Shown piece by piece: positions 17,245 through 25,858 of a DNA stretch of 64,000 nt. The stretch covers positions 372,001-436,000 of the forward strand of contig NZ_SODM01000003.1 of assembly GCF_004368785.1 (NCBI RefSeq), read 5' to 3'. The notes below the pieces were generated by a model that was given only the letters and a program-made list of their open reading frames with translations, made no database searches and was not told the origin of the DNA. The translations under genes and the position numbers were made by a program. The stretch comes from Flavobacterium sp. 270 (lineage in GTDB: Bacteria > Bacteroidota > Bacteroidia > Flavobacteriales > Flavobacteriaceae). How positions within the stretch are numbered: position 1 is the first letter of the stretch; each line of letters opens with the position of its first letter.

Positions 17245-19050
17245 TTAGAAGCAGTATGTATTTTCTGCAACTAATTTAGAAGCGATTGTTTCTCTCAATG
17301 CTACTACGTTTGGTAAGTTTGTGTATTTTGTAAAACGTTTTAATCCCATTAACATCATACGTTGTTCGTCACCTTCAGAGAAAGAAGCAATACCTTCTTT
17401 TCCTTTTTGGTTTACGATATCTACAGCTTTGTATAAGTATAATTTTGCCATAGCAATTTGCTCTTGTACTTTAGCTTCACCTTCTTTTTTCGCTAATTTC
17501 TCTGTTCTCAAGATTGTACTTTCAGCAACGTAGATTTCAATTAAGATATCAGAAGCAGCCATTAATAACTGTTGGTGAGCATCTAAATCTGCACCATATT
17601 TTTGAACAGCACTTCCTGCAACCATTAAGAAAACTTTCTTAAGATTAGCAACAATTCCTTTTTCTTCTGCAAATAATTCAGAGAAATCCGGAGTATCAAA
17701 AGATGGAATTCCCATTAATTCTTCCTGAACTTTCATGGCTGGTCCAAGTAAATCAACGTGACCTTTCATCGCTTTTTTGATCAACATACCAACAGAAAGC
17801 ATTCTGTTGATTTCGTTTGTTCCTTCGTAAATTCTAGCGATACGAGCGTCTCTCCAGGCACTTTCCATTGGAGTATCTTCTGAGAATCCCATTCCACCAA
17901 AAATCTGAATTCCTTCGTCAGCACAGTTCTGAACATCTTCTGAAACAGCCACTTTCAAAATAGAACATTCGATAGCAAATTCTTCAACACCTTTCAATTC
18001 AGCTTCTTGATGAGAAGTTCCTTCCGCTTCACGAGCAGCAATTCTGTCTTCGATATTTTTTGCAGCACGGTAAGAAGCACTTTCTCCTGCATAAGCGCTA
18101 GTTGCCATTTCTGCTAATTTAGAACGAATAGCGCCAAAACTAGCAATAGGAGTGTTGAACTGAATTCTTTCGTTTGCATATTTTACCGCACCAGAAGTAA
18201 CTCTACGTTGCGCATCTAAACAAGCAGCAGCCAATTTAATACGACCAACATTTAAAGCATTCATAGCGATTTTAAAACCGTTTCCTCTTTCAGATAACAT
18301 GTTTTCAACAGGAACTTTTGTATCGTTGAAGAAAACCTGACGAGTAGAAGATGCACGAATTCCTAATTTATGCTCTTCTTCATTCATAGAAATTCCGTTT
18401 GACGGATCGTTTTCTACGATGAAACCTGTAATATTTTTATCATCACCAATACGGGCAAAAACGATGAAAACGCTGCAGAAACCTGCATTCGAAATCCACA
18501 TTTTTTGACCTGTAATTAAATAATGAGTTCCGTCTTCAGATAAAACCGCTTTAGTTTTTCCTGAGTTTGCATCAGATCCTGCGCCTGGCTCAGTTAAACA
18601 ATAAGAACCAAACCATTCGCCAGAAGCCAATTTCGGAACGTATTTTTTCTTTTGTTCTTCAGTTCCATAAAGTGTAATTGGCATTGTACCAATTCCTGTA
18701 TGAGCACCAAAAGCAGTTGAGAAAGAACCAGTTGCCCCAGAAATGTAGTCACAAACTAACATTGTAGAAACAAATCCCATTCCTAATCCGCCGTATTCTT
18801 CCGGAACCGCAACTCCAAGAAGTCCAAGTTCACCAGCTTTACGCATAGAAGCTTCAGTGTATGCGTAATCTTTCTTTTCAAAACGATCTTTATGCGCCCA
18901 TAATTCTTTGTCAACGAACTCTTTTACAGAGTCACGCATCATTACTTGCTCTTCTGAGAAATCTTCTGGTGTGAAGATATCCTCGCATTTTGTTTCTTTT
19001 ACTAAAAACTGCCCCCCACGGGTTACGTTTTTTTCGATAGTTTCTGCCAT
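17245..19050 (-). CDS. Acyl-CoA dehydrogenase, long form
   Basis: The 601-residue flavoenzyme performs the first oxidation of beta-oxidation. The acyl-CoA dehydrogenase core spans about 30-430. It includes CLTEPGAGSDANSG (FAD loop), WISNAG, the flavin segment CADEGIQIFGGMGFSED and IYEGTNEINRM, with Glu409 as the likely catalytic base. About 170 extra helical residues at the C-terminus match the long bacterial acyl-CoA dehydrogenases used with FadAB. It is the last gene of the minus-strand operon, separated from fadA by an inserted four-helix-bundle gene. Confidence 0.92.
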   Translation of the reverse strand: MAETIEKNVTRGGQFLVKETKCEDIFTPEDFSEEQVMMRDSVKEFVDKELWAHKDRFEKKDYAYTEASMRKAGELGLLGVAVPEEYGGLGMGFVSTMLVCDYISGATGSFSTAFGAHTGIGTMPITLYGTEEQKKKYVPKLASGEWFGSYCLTEPGAGSDANSGKTKAVLSEDGTHYLITGQKMWISNAGFCSVFIVFARIGDDKNITGFIVENDPSNGISMNEEEHKLGIRASSTRQVFFNDTKVPVENMLSERGNGFKIAMNALNVGRIKLAAACLDAQRRVTSGAVKYANERIQFNTPIASFGAIRSKLAEMATSAYAGESASYRAAKNIEDRIAAREAEGTSHQEAELKGVEEFAIECSILKVAVSEDVQNCADEGIQIFGGMGFSEDTPMESAWRDARIARIYEGTNEINRMLSVGMLIKKAMKGHVDLLGPAMKVQEELMGIPSFDTPDFSELFAEEKGIVANLKKVFLMVAGSAVQKYGADLDAHQQLLMAASDILIEIYVAESTILRTEKLAKKEGEAKVQEQIAMAKLYLYKAVDIVNQKGKEGIASFSEGDEQRMMLMGLKRFTKYTNLPNVVALRETIASKLVAENTYCF

Positions 19051-19066
19051 TGCTTTTGTTTTTTAT

Positions 19067-19497
19067 GAAAGAAAATAGAGTATAGAGAAGAGAAAATAGA
19101 CTTTACTTTAGTCCATTTTGAAAACCCATTGTCATTCTTTGGAATTCTTCTATTTTAATTTCTAATTGGTTAAATTGTTTTTCGTTTATGTATTTTCTAT
19201 GCGTTGCAATCAATAATTGTGTAACAAGTTCAAATGAAGAACCAAGAGAAATGTCTAAAAAATGACTGAAAGATTTATCAGTTCTCGACGAACCTTCTGC
19301 AATATTACTAGGCATCGAAACAGAGCATCGACTTATTTGAGAACTCAAATCATATCTTTCATGTTTTGGAAATTCGATTAATAAATCTGATATTTCATTT
19401 GCAATTGAAATTCCAATCTGCCAAATTTTCAAGTTCTTATAATTATGCCGCATTCTAAAATCTTTATTCTATTCTCTATATTCTATTTTCTCTTTTT
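19067..19497. mobile_element. Inverted-repeat-flanked unit carrying the four-helix-bundle gene
   Basis: Left end 19067-19101 contains GAAAATAGAGTATAGAGAA; the right end 19461-19497 is its inverted, slightly diverged copy (rich in ATTCTATTTTCTC). The two ends can pair over about 27 bases and enclose just one gene. A second copy with the gene missing lies at 20697-20768 in the next spacer of the same operon. The unit behaves like a small transposed or IVS-like insert; I cannot show mobility. Confidence 0.5.
19103..19453 (-). CDS. Four-helix-bundle protein (23S rRNA IVS / TIGR02436 family)
   Basis: The 116-residue protein has the family hallmarks: a start in NYKNLKIWQIGI, then FPKHERYDLSSQISRCSVSMP, SNIAEGSSR and a C-terminal helical half. 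Related proteins are encoded in intervening sequences of 23S rRNA genes and, as Avd, in diversity-generating retroelements. Here it is not in rRNA. It sits inside an inverted-repeat-flanked unit between fadA and the acyl-CoA dehydrogenase gene, on the operon strand, and is unrelated in function to its neighbours. Confidence 0.88.
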   Translation of the reverse strand: MRHNYKNLKIWQIGISIANEISDLLIEFPKHERYDLSSQISRCSVSMPSNIAEGSSRTDKSFSHFLDISLGSSFELVTQLLIATHRKYINEKQFNQLEIKIEEFQRMTMGFQNGLK

Positions 19498-20677
19498 AAA
19501 GAACTTCGTAAATCCCCGCAGAACCTTGTCCAGTTCCAACACACATACTCACAATTCCGTATTTATTTCCTCTACGTTTCATTTCGTCAAATAACTGAAC
19601 AGAAAGTTTAGCTCCCGTACAACCTAGCGGATGTCCTAAAGCAATCGCACCACCGTTTACGTTTACGATATCTGGATTTAAACCTAACTCACGAATTACC
19701 GCTAAAGACTGAGAAGCAAAAGCCTCATTTAATTCCACCAAGTCAATATCTTTTAAATCTAAACCAGCTTGTTTCAACGCTTTTGGAATTGCTTTTACAG
19801 GACCAATACCCATAATTCTTGGTTCAACTCCAGAAGAAGCAAAATTTACTAATCTTGCAATTGGTTCAAGGTTTAATTCTTTTACCATTTCTTCGCTCAT
19901 AATTAAAACAAAAGCAGCACCATCACTCATTTGAGAAGAGTTACCAGCGGTTACGCTTCCGTCAGCAGCAAAAACTGGTTTTAAACCTGCTAATGCAGCA
20001 ACCGATGTTCCGGCTCTTGGACCTTCGTCTTGTTTTACTACGTATGATTTTGTTTCTTTTTTACCATTTTCATTAATGAAAGTCTGATCTACAGTAATTG
20101 GAACAATTTGTTTGTCAAATTTTCCTTCTGCCTGTGCTTTCAACGCTTTCATGTGAGAGTTGTAAGCAAACTCATCCTGATCTTCTCTAGAGATTTTATA
20201 TTGGTTCGCAACCGCTTCGGCAGTAAGACCCATTCCCCAATAGTAATCTTCGTGACCTGCGGCTGCGACTTTATAATCCGGAGTTGGTTTGTAACCTCCC
20301 ATCGGAATAAAACTCATACTTTCTGCACCACCAGCGATGATACAATCTGCCATTCCAGACTGGATTTTAGCTGTTGCCATTCCGATAGTTTCTAATCCAG
20401 ATGCGCAGTAACGGTTTACAGTAACCCCAGGAACGTCTTCAACTTTTAATCCCATTAATGAAATTAAACGACCAACGTTCAATCCTTGTTCTGCTTCCGG
20501 CATGGCATTTCCTACCATAACGTCATCAATACGTTTTTTGTCAAAATCAGGCAGTTCATCCATCATAAACTGAATGGTTTCTGCAGCTAATTCATCAGGT
20601 CTTTTAAATCTAAAAACCCCTTTTGGTGCTTTTCCTACCGCAGTACGGTAAGCTTTAACTATATATGCTGTTTTCAT
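19496..20677 (-). CDS. fadA: Acetyl-CoA acyltransferase (3-ketoacyl-CoA thiolase)
   Basis: A 393-residue thiolase that cleaves 3-ketoacyl-CoA with CoA in the last step of beta-oxidation. The acyl-accepting Cys91 is in [10 protein letters not shown]. The C-terminal [16 protein letters not shown] (His349) and [10 protein letters not shown] (Cys379) complete the catalytic set. It follows fadB in the operon and should form the trifunctional complex with it. Confidence 0.93.
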   Translation of the reverse strand: MKTAYIVKAYRTAVGKAPKGVFRFKRPDELAAETIQFMMDELPDFDKKRIDDVMVGNAMPEAEQGLNVGRLISLMGLKVEDVPGVTVNRYCASGLETIGMATAKIQSGMADCIIAGGAESMSFIPMGGYKPTPDYKVAAAGHEDYYWGMGLTAEAVANQYKISREDQDEFAYNSHMKALKAQAEGKFDKQIVPITVDQTFINENGKKETKSYVVKQDEGPRAGTSVAALAGLKPVFAADGSVTAGNSSQMSDGAAFVLIMSEEMVKELNLEPIARLVNFASSGVEPRIMGIGPVKAIPKALKQAGLDLKDIDLVELNEAFASQSLAVIRELGLNPDIVNVNGGAIALGHPLGCTGAKLSVQLFDEMKRRGNKYGIVSMCVGTGQGSAGIYEVL

Positions 20678-20696
20678 TTGTTTTTGTTTTTTAAGA

Positions 20697-20768
20697 TTAT
20701 AGAAAATAGATCACAGAAAATAGACTTCAAAGTCCAATCTATATTCTATTCTCTTTATTCTATATTCT
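20697..20768. repeat. Gene-less copy of the four-helix-bundle unit
   Basis: The fadB-fadA spacer holds TAGAAAATAGATCACAGAAAA and, facing it, ATTCTATTCTCTTTATTCTA. These are the same end sequences as at 19067-19497, including the TGGACTTTGAAGTC joint that in the full unit is interrupted by the gene's 3' end. It looks like an emptied or collapsed copy. Confidence 0.55.
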
Positions 20769-23157
20769 AATTACGAAGTGGTTTTCCTTTAGTTAACATG
20801 TATTGAATTCTCTCCAATGTTTTTCTCTCAGTACATAAACTTAAGAAAGCTTCACGTTCGATATCTAATAAATATTGCTCAGAAACTAAAGTCGCTTCAG
20901 ATAAATCACCACCAGCCATTACATACGCCAGTTTGTTTGCGATTTTTTTATCGTGTTCAGAAATGTATTTACCAGCTTCCATTTGATCCGTTCCTACTAA
21001 GAACATTCCAAGAGCCTGTTTTCCTAAAACCTTAACATCAGTTCTTCTGATAGGTTGTGTATAACCTGCTTCTGCCATTAACAGTGCATGTTTTTTAGCT
21101 TCAGCAATCTGACGATCTTTGTTTACTACGATAATATCTTTTCCATGTTGAAGAAGTCCAGTGTCAAAAGCTTCGTAACCAGAAGTCGAAACTTTAGCCA
21201 TAGCAATCGTTAAGAAATACTCTTGAAGAACATTCAACTCCACATCATTTTTGCGGAATAAATCCGAAGCTCTTAAAGCCATTTCTTTAGATCCACCACC
21301 ACCAGGAAGTACACCAACACCAAATTCAACTAATCCCATATACGTTTCTGCAGCAGCAACAACTTTGTCAGCGTGTAAACTCATTTCACATCCACCGCCA
21401 AAAGTCATTCCGTGAGGCGCCACAACTACAGGGATTCCTGAGTAACGTACGCGCATCATAGTATCTTGGAACAATTTGATCGCCATGTTCAATTCGTCAT
21501 ATTCCTGCTCAACCGCCATCATGAAAATCATTCCGATATTAGCACCAACAGAGAAATTCGCTGCCTGGTTTCCAATAACTAAACCTTGGTATTCTTTTTC
21601 AGCTAAATCAATAGCTTTATTGATTGCCTGAAGTACATCGCCGCCAATTGTATTCATTTTAGATTGGAATTCTAAATTCAAAATTCCGTCTCCTAAATCT
21701 TCAATAATAGCACCGCTGTTGCTCCAAACTTTTTTGCTTTCGCGAATGTTGTTCAGAATAATAAATGAATCCTGTCCAGGAACTTTTACCTGAGATTTTG
21801 TTGGAATGTTGTAGAAGAAAGTTGCACCCTCTTTTACAGTATAGAAACTTTCGCTTCCAGAAGCAAGCATTTCAGTAACCCATGCAGCAGGCTCTAAACC
21901 TTCTGCTTTCATGATTTCAATTCCTTTGGCAACGCCGATAGCATCCCAGATTTCGAATGGACCATTTTCCCATCCAAAACCAGCTTTCATGGCATCGTCA
22001 ATTTTGTATAATTCGTCTGAAATTTCAGGAATTCTGTTTGAAACATAAGCGAACATTCCAGCGAAACTTTTTCTGTAGAATTCTCCCGCTTTGTCTGTTC
22101 CTTTTACTAAAACTTTAAAACGATTAATTGGTTTATCGATAGTTTTAGTTAATTCAAGCGTTGCAAAATTTGCTTTTTTCGCAGCGCGGTATTCCAATGT
22201 ATCTAAGTCTAAAGAAAGAATGTCTTTATCTACTTTTTTATAAAAACCTTGGCCAGTTTTAGAACCTAACCAATTATTTTCCATCATTTTGTTGATGAAA
22301 TCAGGAAGTTTAAACAATTCGTGTTGTTCGTCGTTCGGACAGTTTTCGTAAATACCGTTAGCAACGTGTACCAAAGTATCCAATCCAACAACGTCAACGG
22401 TACGGAAAGTTGCTGATTTTGGACGACCAATAACTGGTCCAGTCAATTTATCAACTTCTTCAATCGTTAACCCCATTTCTTTTACTAAATGGAATAAACT
22501 CTGGATTCCGTAAATACCAATTCTGTTTCCGATAAATGCCGGAGTATCTTTAGCAACAACCGAAGTTTTTCCTAAAAATTTAGATCCGTATTCGTTTAAG
22601 AAATCCAATACTTCAGTTGAAGTTTTTGGGCCAGGAATGATTTCAAATAATTTTAAGTAACGCGCAGGGTTAAAAAAGTGTGTGCCGCAGAAGTGTTGTT
22701 GAAAATCTTCGCTTCTTCCTTCGCTCATAAAATGAATCGGAATACCAGAAGTATTAGAAGTAACCAAAGTTCCCGGTTTACGGAATTTCTCGATTTGCTC
22801 GAATACCAATTTCTTGATATCCAAACGTTCTACAACAACCTCAATAATCCAGTCTACATTGGCAATTTTTGCCATGTCGTCTGTCGTATTTCCAGTCGTA
22901 ATTCTGTTTGCGAATTTCTGACTGTAAATAGGAGAGGGTTTTGATTTTAATGAATTTGCTAAATGCTCGTTTACAACACGGTTGCGAACAGCTTTACTTT
23001 CAAGTGTTAAACCTTTTTTAGCTTCAGCTTCTGTCAACTCGCGAGGCACGATGTCAAGCAGTAAAACTTCAACACCAATATTGGCAAAATGACAAGCTAT
23101 ACCTGAACCCATAATTCCGGATCCAATTACAGCAACTTTTTTAATTGTGCGTTTCAT
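20767..23157 (-). CDS. fadB: 3-hydroxyacyl-CoA dehydrogenase / enoyl-CoA hydratase fusion
   Basis: The 796-residue protein has the dehydrogenase first: a Rossmann loop GSGIMGSGIACHFANIG at about 12-28, HFFNPARYLKLFEIIPGP, and the C-terminal helical domains to about 480. The crotonase domain comes last, at about 490-690 (GAIIEDLGDG, GGGCEMSLHADKV, GVLPGGGGSKEMALR). This order is the reverse of E. coli FadB and matches the FadN-type enzymes. It carries out hydration and NAD-dependent oxidation in beta-oxidation. Its start overlaps the marR stop by 17 bases, so the two are translationally coupled. Confidence 0.92.
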   Translation of the reverse strand: MKRTIKKVAVIGSGIMGSGIACHFANIGVEVLLLDIVPRELTEAEAKKGLTLESKAVRNRVVNEHLANSLKSKPSPIYSQKFANRITTGNTTDDMAKIANVDWIIEVVVERLDIKKLVFEQIEKFRKPGTLVTSNTSGIPIHFMSEGRSEDFQQHFCGTHFFNPARYLKLFEIIPGPKTSTEVLDFLNEYGSKFLGKTSVVAKDTPAFIGNRIGIYGIQSLFHLVKEMGLTIEEVDKLTGPVIGRPKSATFRTVDVVGLDTLVHVANGIYENCPNDEQHELFKLPDFINKMMENNWLGSKTGQGFYKKVDKDILSLDLDTLEYRAAKKANFATLELTKTIDKPINRFKVLVKGTDKAGEFYRKSFAGMFAYVSNRIPEISDELYKIDDAMKAGFGWENGPFEIWDAIGVAKGIEIMKAEGLEPAAWVTEMLASGSESFYTVKEGATFFYNIPTKSQVKVPGQDSFIILNNIRESKKVWSNSGAIIEDLGDGILNLEFQSKMNTIGGDVLQAINKAIDLAEKEYQGLVIGNQAANFSVGANIGMIFMMAVEQEYDELNMAIKLFQDTMMRVRYSGIPVVVAPHGMTFGGGCEMSLHADKVVAAAETYMGLVEFGVGVLPGGGGSKEMALRASDLFRKNDVELNVLQEYFLTIAMAKVSTSGYEAFDTGLLQHGKDIIVVNKDRQIAEAKKHALLMAEAGYTQPIRRTDVKVLGKQALGMFLVGTDQMEAGKYISEHDKKIANKLAYVMAGGDLSEATLVSEQYLLDIEREAFLSLCTERKTLERIQYMLTKGKPLRN

Positions 23158-23608
23158 TTTCTGTATTTTCTGTTTGATTAAATATGTTTTTATCCTGAAT
23201 TAATTCGTTTATGATTTCAGAAACTTCAATAAAATGTTGGAGTTTTTCGTCTGAAACATGTTTTCTTACGGTTTCATTAAATTTTAAAACCGTGTTTTTA
23301 GATAAATCTCTTTTTTCTTTTCCAAATTCAGTTAGGTATATCAAAACACCACGACCGTCACTTGGGTTTTTTTTGCGAACAATAAGACCTTTGTCTTCCA
23401 TTGATTTTAATGTTCTTGTAAGGCTGGTTGCTTCCATGCCCATTCTCGGCCCTAAAGCTGTAGATGGAGTTCCTTCTTCTTTGTCCATACTCAAAAGTGC
23501 AAATCCCGTTGCCATTGTAGCATCGTATTTTGCAGCTTCTTCGTTGTACATTCTTGATACAGCCTGCCAAGTTGCTCTTAAAATATAATCTATCGTTTTA
23601 TCTTTCAT
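23141..23608 (-). CDS. MarR-family regulator of the beta-oxidation operon
   Basis: A 155-residue winged-helix regulator. The core is MGMEATSLTRTLKSMEDKGLIVRKKNPSDGRG, where the DxR wing is clear. It is the first gene of the fad operon and overlaps fadB by 17 bases, so it is very likely an acyl-CoA-responsive local regulator that also controls itself. A 12-bp palindrome upstream at 23647-23658 is a candidate operator. Confidence 0.88.
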   Translation of the reverse strand: MKDKTIDYILRATWQAVSRMYNEEAAKYDATMATGFALLSMDKEEGTPSTALGPRMGMEATSLTRTLKSMEDKGLIVRKKNPSDGRGVLIYLTEFGKEKRDLSKNTVLKFNETVRKHVSDEKLQHFIEVSEIINELIQDKNIFNQTENTENETHN

Positions 23609-23626
23609 ATGTAACTATATCGATTT

Positions 23627-23658
23627 CAAATATAATCAAAAAATACTATGCATGCATA
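23627..23658 (-). promoter_or_regulatory. fad operon promoter and candidate MarR operator
   Basis: On the minus strand TATATTTG (23634-23627) matches the -7 consensus. The perfect palindrome TATGCATGCATA at 23647-23658 covers the place where -33 should be, 12 bases further upstream. A repressor bound there would block the promoter. Confidence 0.5.
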
Positions 23659-23868
23659 TAAATTTTGAATAAATTTTTGGTTAGTAATAAAATTTCTCTG
23701 AAATAGAGTGGTTTAGGTTAGTTTTTTTAATTTGAAATATAGTGAAACTTAAAAATAAATCCCAATATTTAAATCTAAATTCTAAATTCCAATTGTTGCA
23801 TTTTCATTCAAGGTTAATCAATACAAGCTTTAGATTGGAATTTGGAATTTTATTATTGGAATTTTAAT

Positions 23869-24894
23869 TTAAGTATTAGTTTTTAAATCATATTTAGCCA
23901 ATGCTTTCTCCAGTGTTTTTCTCATCCGGTTTCGTAAATTCTCAGGATGTAAAACTTCAATTCCATCACCAAAACCAAAAAGAAGACGCTCCATCTCATA
24001 ATTAGGAGAAAGAAACAAATGCACAATAATACTTTTATCATCATTCTCTTTGATTAACCTTTGCGTATGATGTAATGGTTTTGTAATAACATACGGCGCA
24101 TTTGTAGCATCTATCCAAAGTTCAATTTTTCTGGGGTTTAAACCCGAATTTACGGTAACACCAATTACATTTTTATAAAATAAATCAGCATCAAAATCTT
24201 CTTCTATATAAGGAAGATTAAAATCGTAATCAATAGCAATAATTCTATCCAAAGCCAAATTGGTAATGGGCTGAGAAGCTTTCATTTTTCCAATTAAAAA
24301 CCACCTGTTATTAAATTCCTTTAAAATAAAAGGATGAAAATGAAACGTACTTTCTTCTCGAGATTTAAAAGATTTATATGTTATCACCAAAACCATTTTC
24401 TTGATAATCGCCTGATAAATTTCATCCAGATAATGCAAGCCTTTTAGATTTTCGTTTTTATCCAGATAAATAACCGGTTTGGTATGCGATTTTTCCGCAT
24501 AGATTTTATCTTCCAGACGCTGTAGAATATCCGATACATCACTAAAAAGAGAGAAATCTTTAAACTGTTTCAACATCGAAACCGTTTCCGTCAAAACATT
24601 AATATCGGTCTCCGTAAGTGGAATATCGGTAATCGTAAAATCTTCGTCTTCGTATTTATAATACTTTTTATCGTACACCACAATTGGTGCGTTATAACCG
24701 AGTTTCTCACTTCGCATCATCTGAATATCCATTTGAATGGTGCGTTTACTAATCGGAATCTGCCTTCCTTCATATTCTTCTAAAGCCTGAGAACAGCATT
24801 CGATTAAATCTTCCAATGTCCATTGTCTGTATTTATTCTGCAGACATTTGTCGATGGTTTTGTAACGGATTAAGGCGTTTTTATTTTGTGACAT
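23869..24894 (-). CDS. WYL-domain transcriptional regulator (YafY-like)
   Basis: The 341-residue protein has an N-terminal winged helix-turn-helix (about 20-80, with ISKRTIQMDIQMMRSEKLGY). A WYL domain follows at about 150-220 (MVLVITYKSFKSREES, FHPFILKEFNNRWFLIGK), then the WCX C-terminal extension. WYL regulators sense nucleic acids or small ligands and are often encoded beside RNA-repair or defence genes. It lies about 0.9 kb from the Ro/Y RNA/RtcB locus with only an HD-hydrolase gene between, on the same strand as that gene. It is my preferred candidate for binding the three palindromes there. Confidence 0.88.
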   Translation of the reverse strand: MSQNKNALIRYKTIDKCLQNKYRQWTLEDLIECCSQALEEYEGRQIPISKRTIQMDIQMMRSEKLGYNAPIVVYDKKYYKYEDEDFTITDIPLTETDINVLTETVSMLKQFKDFSLFSDVSDILQRLEDKIYAEKSHTKPVIYLDKNENLKGLHYLDEIYQAIIKKMVLVITYKSFKSREESTFHFHPFILKEFNNRWFLIGKMKASQPITNLALDRIIAIDYDFNLPYIEEDFDADLFYKNVIGVTVNSGLNPRKIELWIDATNAPYVITKPLHHTQRLIKENDDKSIIVHLFLSPNYEMERLLFGFGDGIEVLHPENLRNRMRKTLEKALAKYDLKTNT

Positions 24895-24967
24895 AGTTTT
24901 TTTTTAAAGTTGCAAAGACACAGAGGGACAAAGGCACAAAGTTTTATTAGCCAAAGTAACCATAATC

Positions 24968-25071
24968 TTTGTCATCCTGACGAAGGAAGGATCTCCACAA
25001 GGAACTCCATAACGAAAGTCTAATCTTTGTAGAGCTACTCGCGGAGATCCTTCCTTCGTCAGGATGACAAA
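24968..25071. repeat. REP-like dimer (29-bp inverted repeat)
   Basis: GTCATCCTGACGAAGGAAGG at 24971 continues to 24996 and is perfectly inverted at 25043-25068. With flanking TTT/AAA the stem is 29 bp and the loop 46 bases. The GTCATCCTGA core is the flavobacterial REP type also seen at 28.0 kb and inside purL. Confidence 0.8.
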
Positions 25072-25115
25072 AAAATGAAACAAAAACTTTGCGTTTTTGC
25101 GACTTCGCGAGATTA

Positions 25116-25733
25116 TTATTTTTCCAAAATGCTTATTTCTTTTTCAATATTTCGTCTGGCTTTCTCTTCATATAAACTTCTAAATTCATCTGTCTGAAAA
25201 ATAAATTCGTTTTCCAGAAAATGTTTCAAAGCTTTAGCGCGTCCGGGTTTGTAGAGAAAGTCAGGATAAATTTTATATTCTTTTCTAATTTGATTAAAAT
25301 AGATTTGATAGTCTTCCCAATCTTTAGAAAGAATCTTTAAATCAAAATCAATAAGCCAATTAATATCTTCTCTGCTATTATGCTCATGCAATTGCGTAGC
25401 GCAGATCGCCTCAAAAATTAAATCTTTATTTACAGAAGTAGAATCAGCTAAAACTTTCAGCGCCAATTCTGCACTTTTGAGTTCATTATCTTTTCTTGAA
25501 GCCTTATAAATATAGTCGTGATAGAAAATACTAGACAGAACTTCATCAGGATTTTGGAGATTGGTTTTATAGATTTCAAATAATTCGATCATTTCTTCTA
25601 AATGTTTCAAATTATGATAATGTCGGGATTTACCAGAATATGCTTTTTCTAAATCAAACCATAAAGCCTTAATTTTATTGGTATTAAAGCCAATTTTAGA
25701 CATTAAATCAGAGTACTTTTCTTGTAGATTCAT
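25116..25733 (-). CDS. HD-superfamily metal-dependent phosphohydrolase
   Basis: A 205-residue predicted phosphohydrolase (COG4339-like) with SRHYHNLKHLEEM near residue 40 and SSIFYHDYIYK near residue 68; the His and His-Asp residues form the metal site. A further conserved ATQLHEH lies near 110. The substrate is unknown. It is divergent from the Ro60 homologue, with one copy of the locus palindrome between the two genes, so it may belong to the same RNA-repair regulon. Confidence 0.8.
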   Translation of the reverse strand: MNLQEKYSDLMSKIGFNTNKIKALWFDLEKAYSGKSRHYHNLKHLEEMIELFEIYKTNLQNPDEVLSSIFYHDYIYKASRKDNELKSAELALKVLADSTSVNKDLIFEAICATQLHEHNSREDINWLIDFDLKILSKDWEDYQIYFNQIRKEYKIYPDFLYKPGRAKALKHFLENEFIFQTDEFRSLYEEKARRNIEKEISILEK

Positions 25734-25767
25734 AAAGGAAGTTTACTCAAAAATAAAAATTAAATTT

Positions 25768-25807
25768 TACTGCGCAAAATAATTGCGTAGTAGTTTTTCA
25801 ATCTTTG
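25768..25807 (+). promoter_or_regulatory. Operator palindrome (site A) and -7 element of rsr
   Basis: Arms TACTGCGCAA (25768-25777) and TTGCGTAGTA (25783-25792) flank AATAA; one mismatch in 10. After 7 bases comes AATCTTTG (25800-25807), one mismatch from TAnnTTTG. The same arrangement precedes the Y RNA array and rtcB. Confidence 0.75.
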
Positions 25808-25858
25808 TAACATCAAAACGGAACAACACAGATTGTTTAATTTTAAAAACCAGAAATT

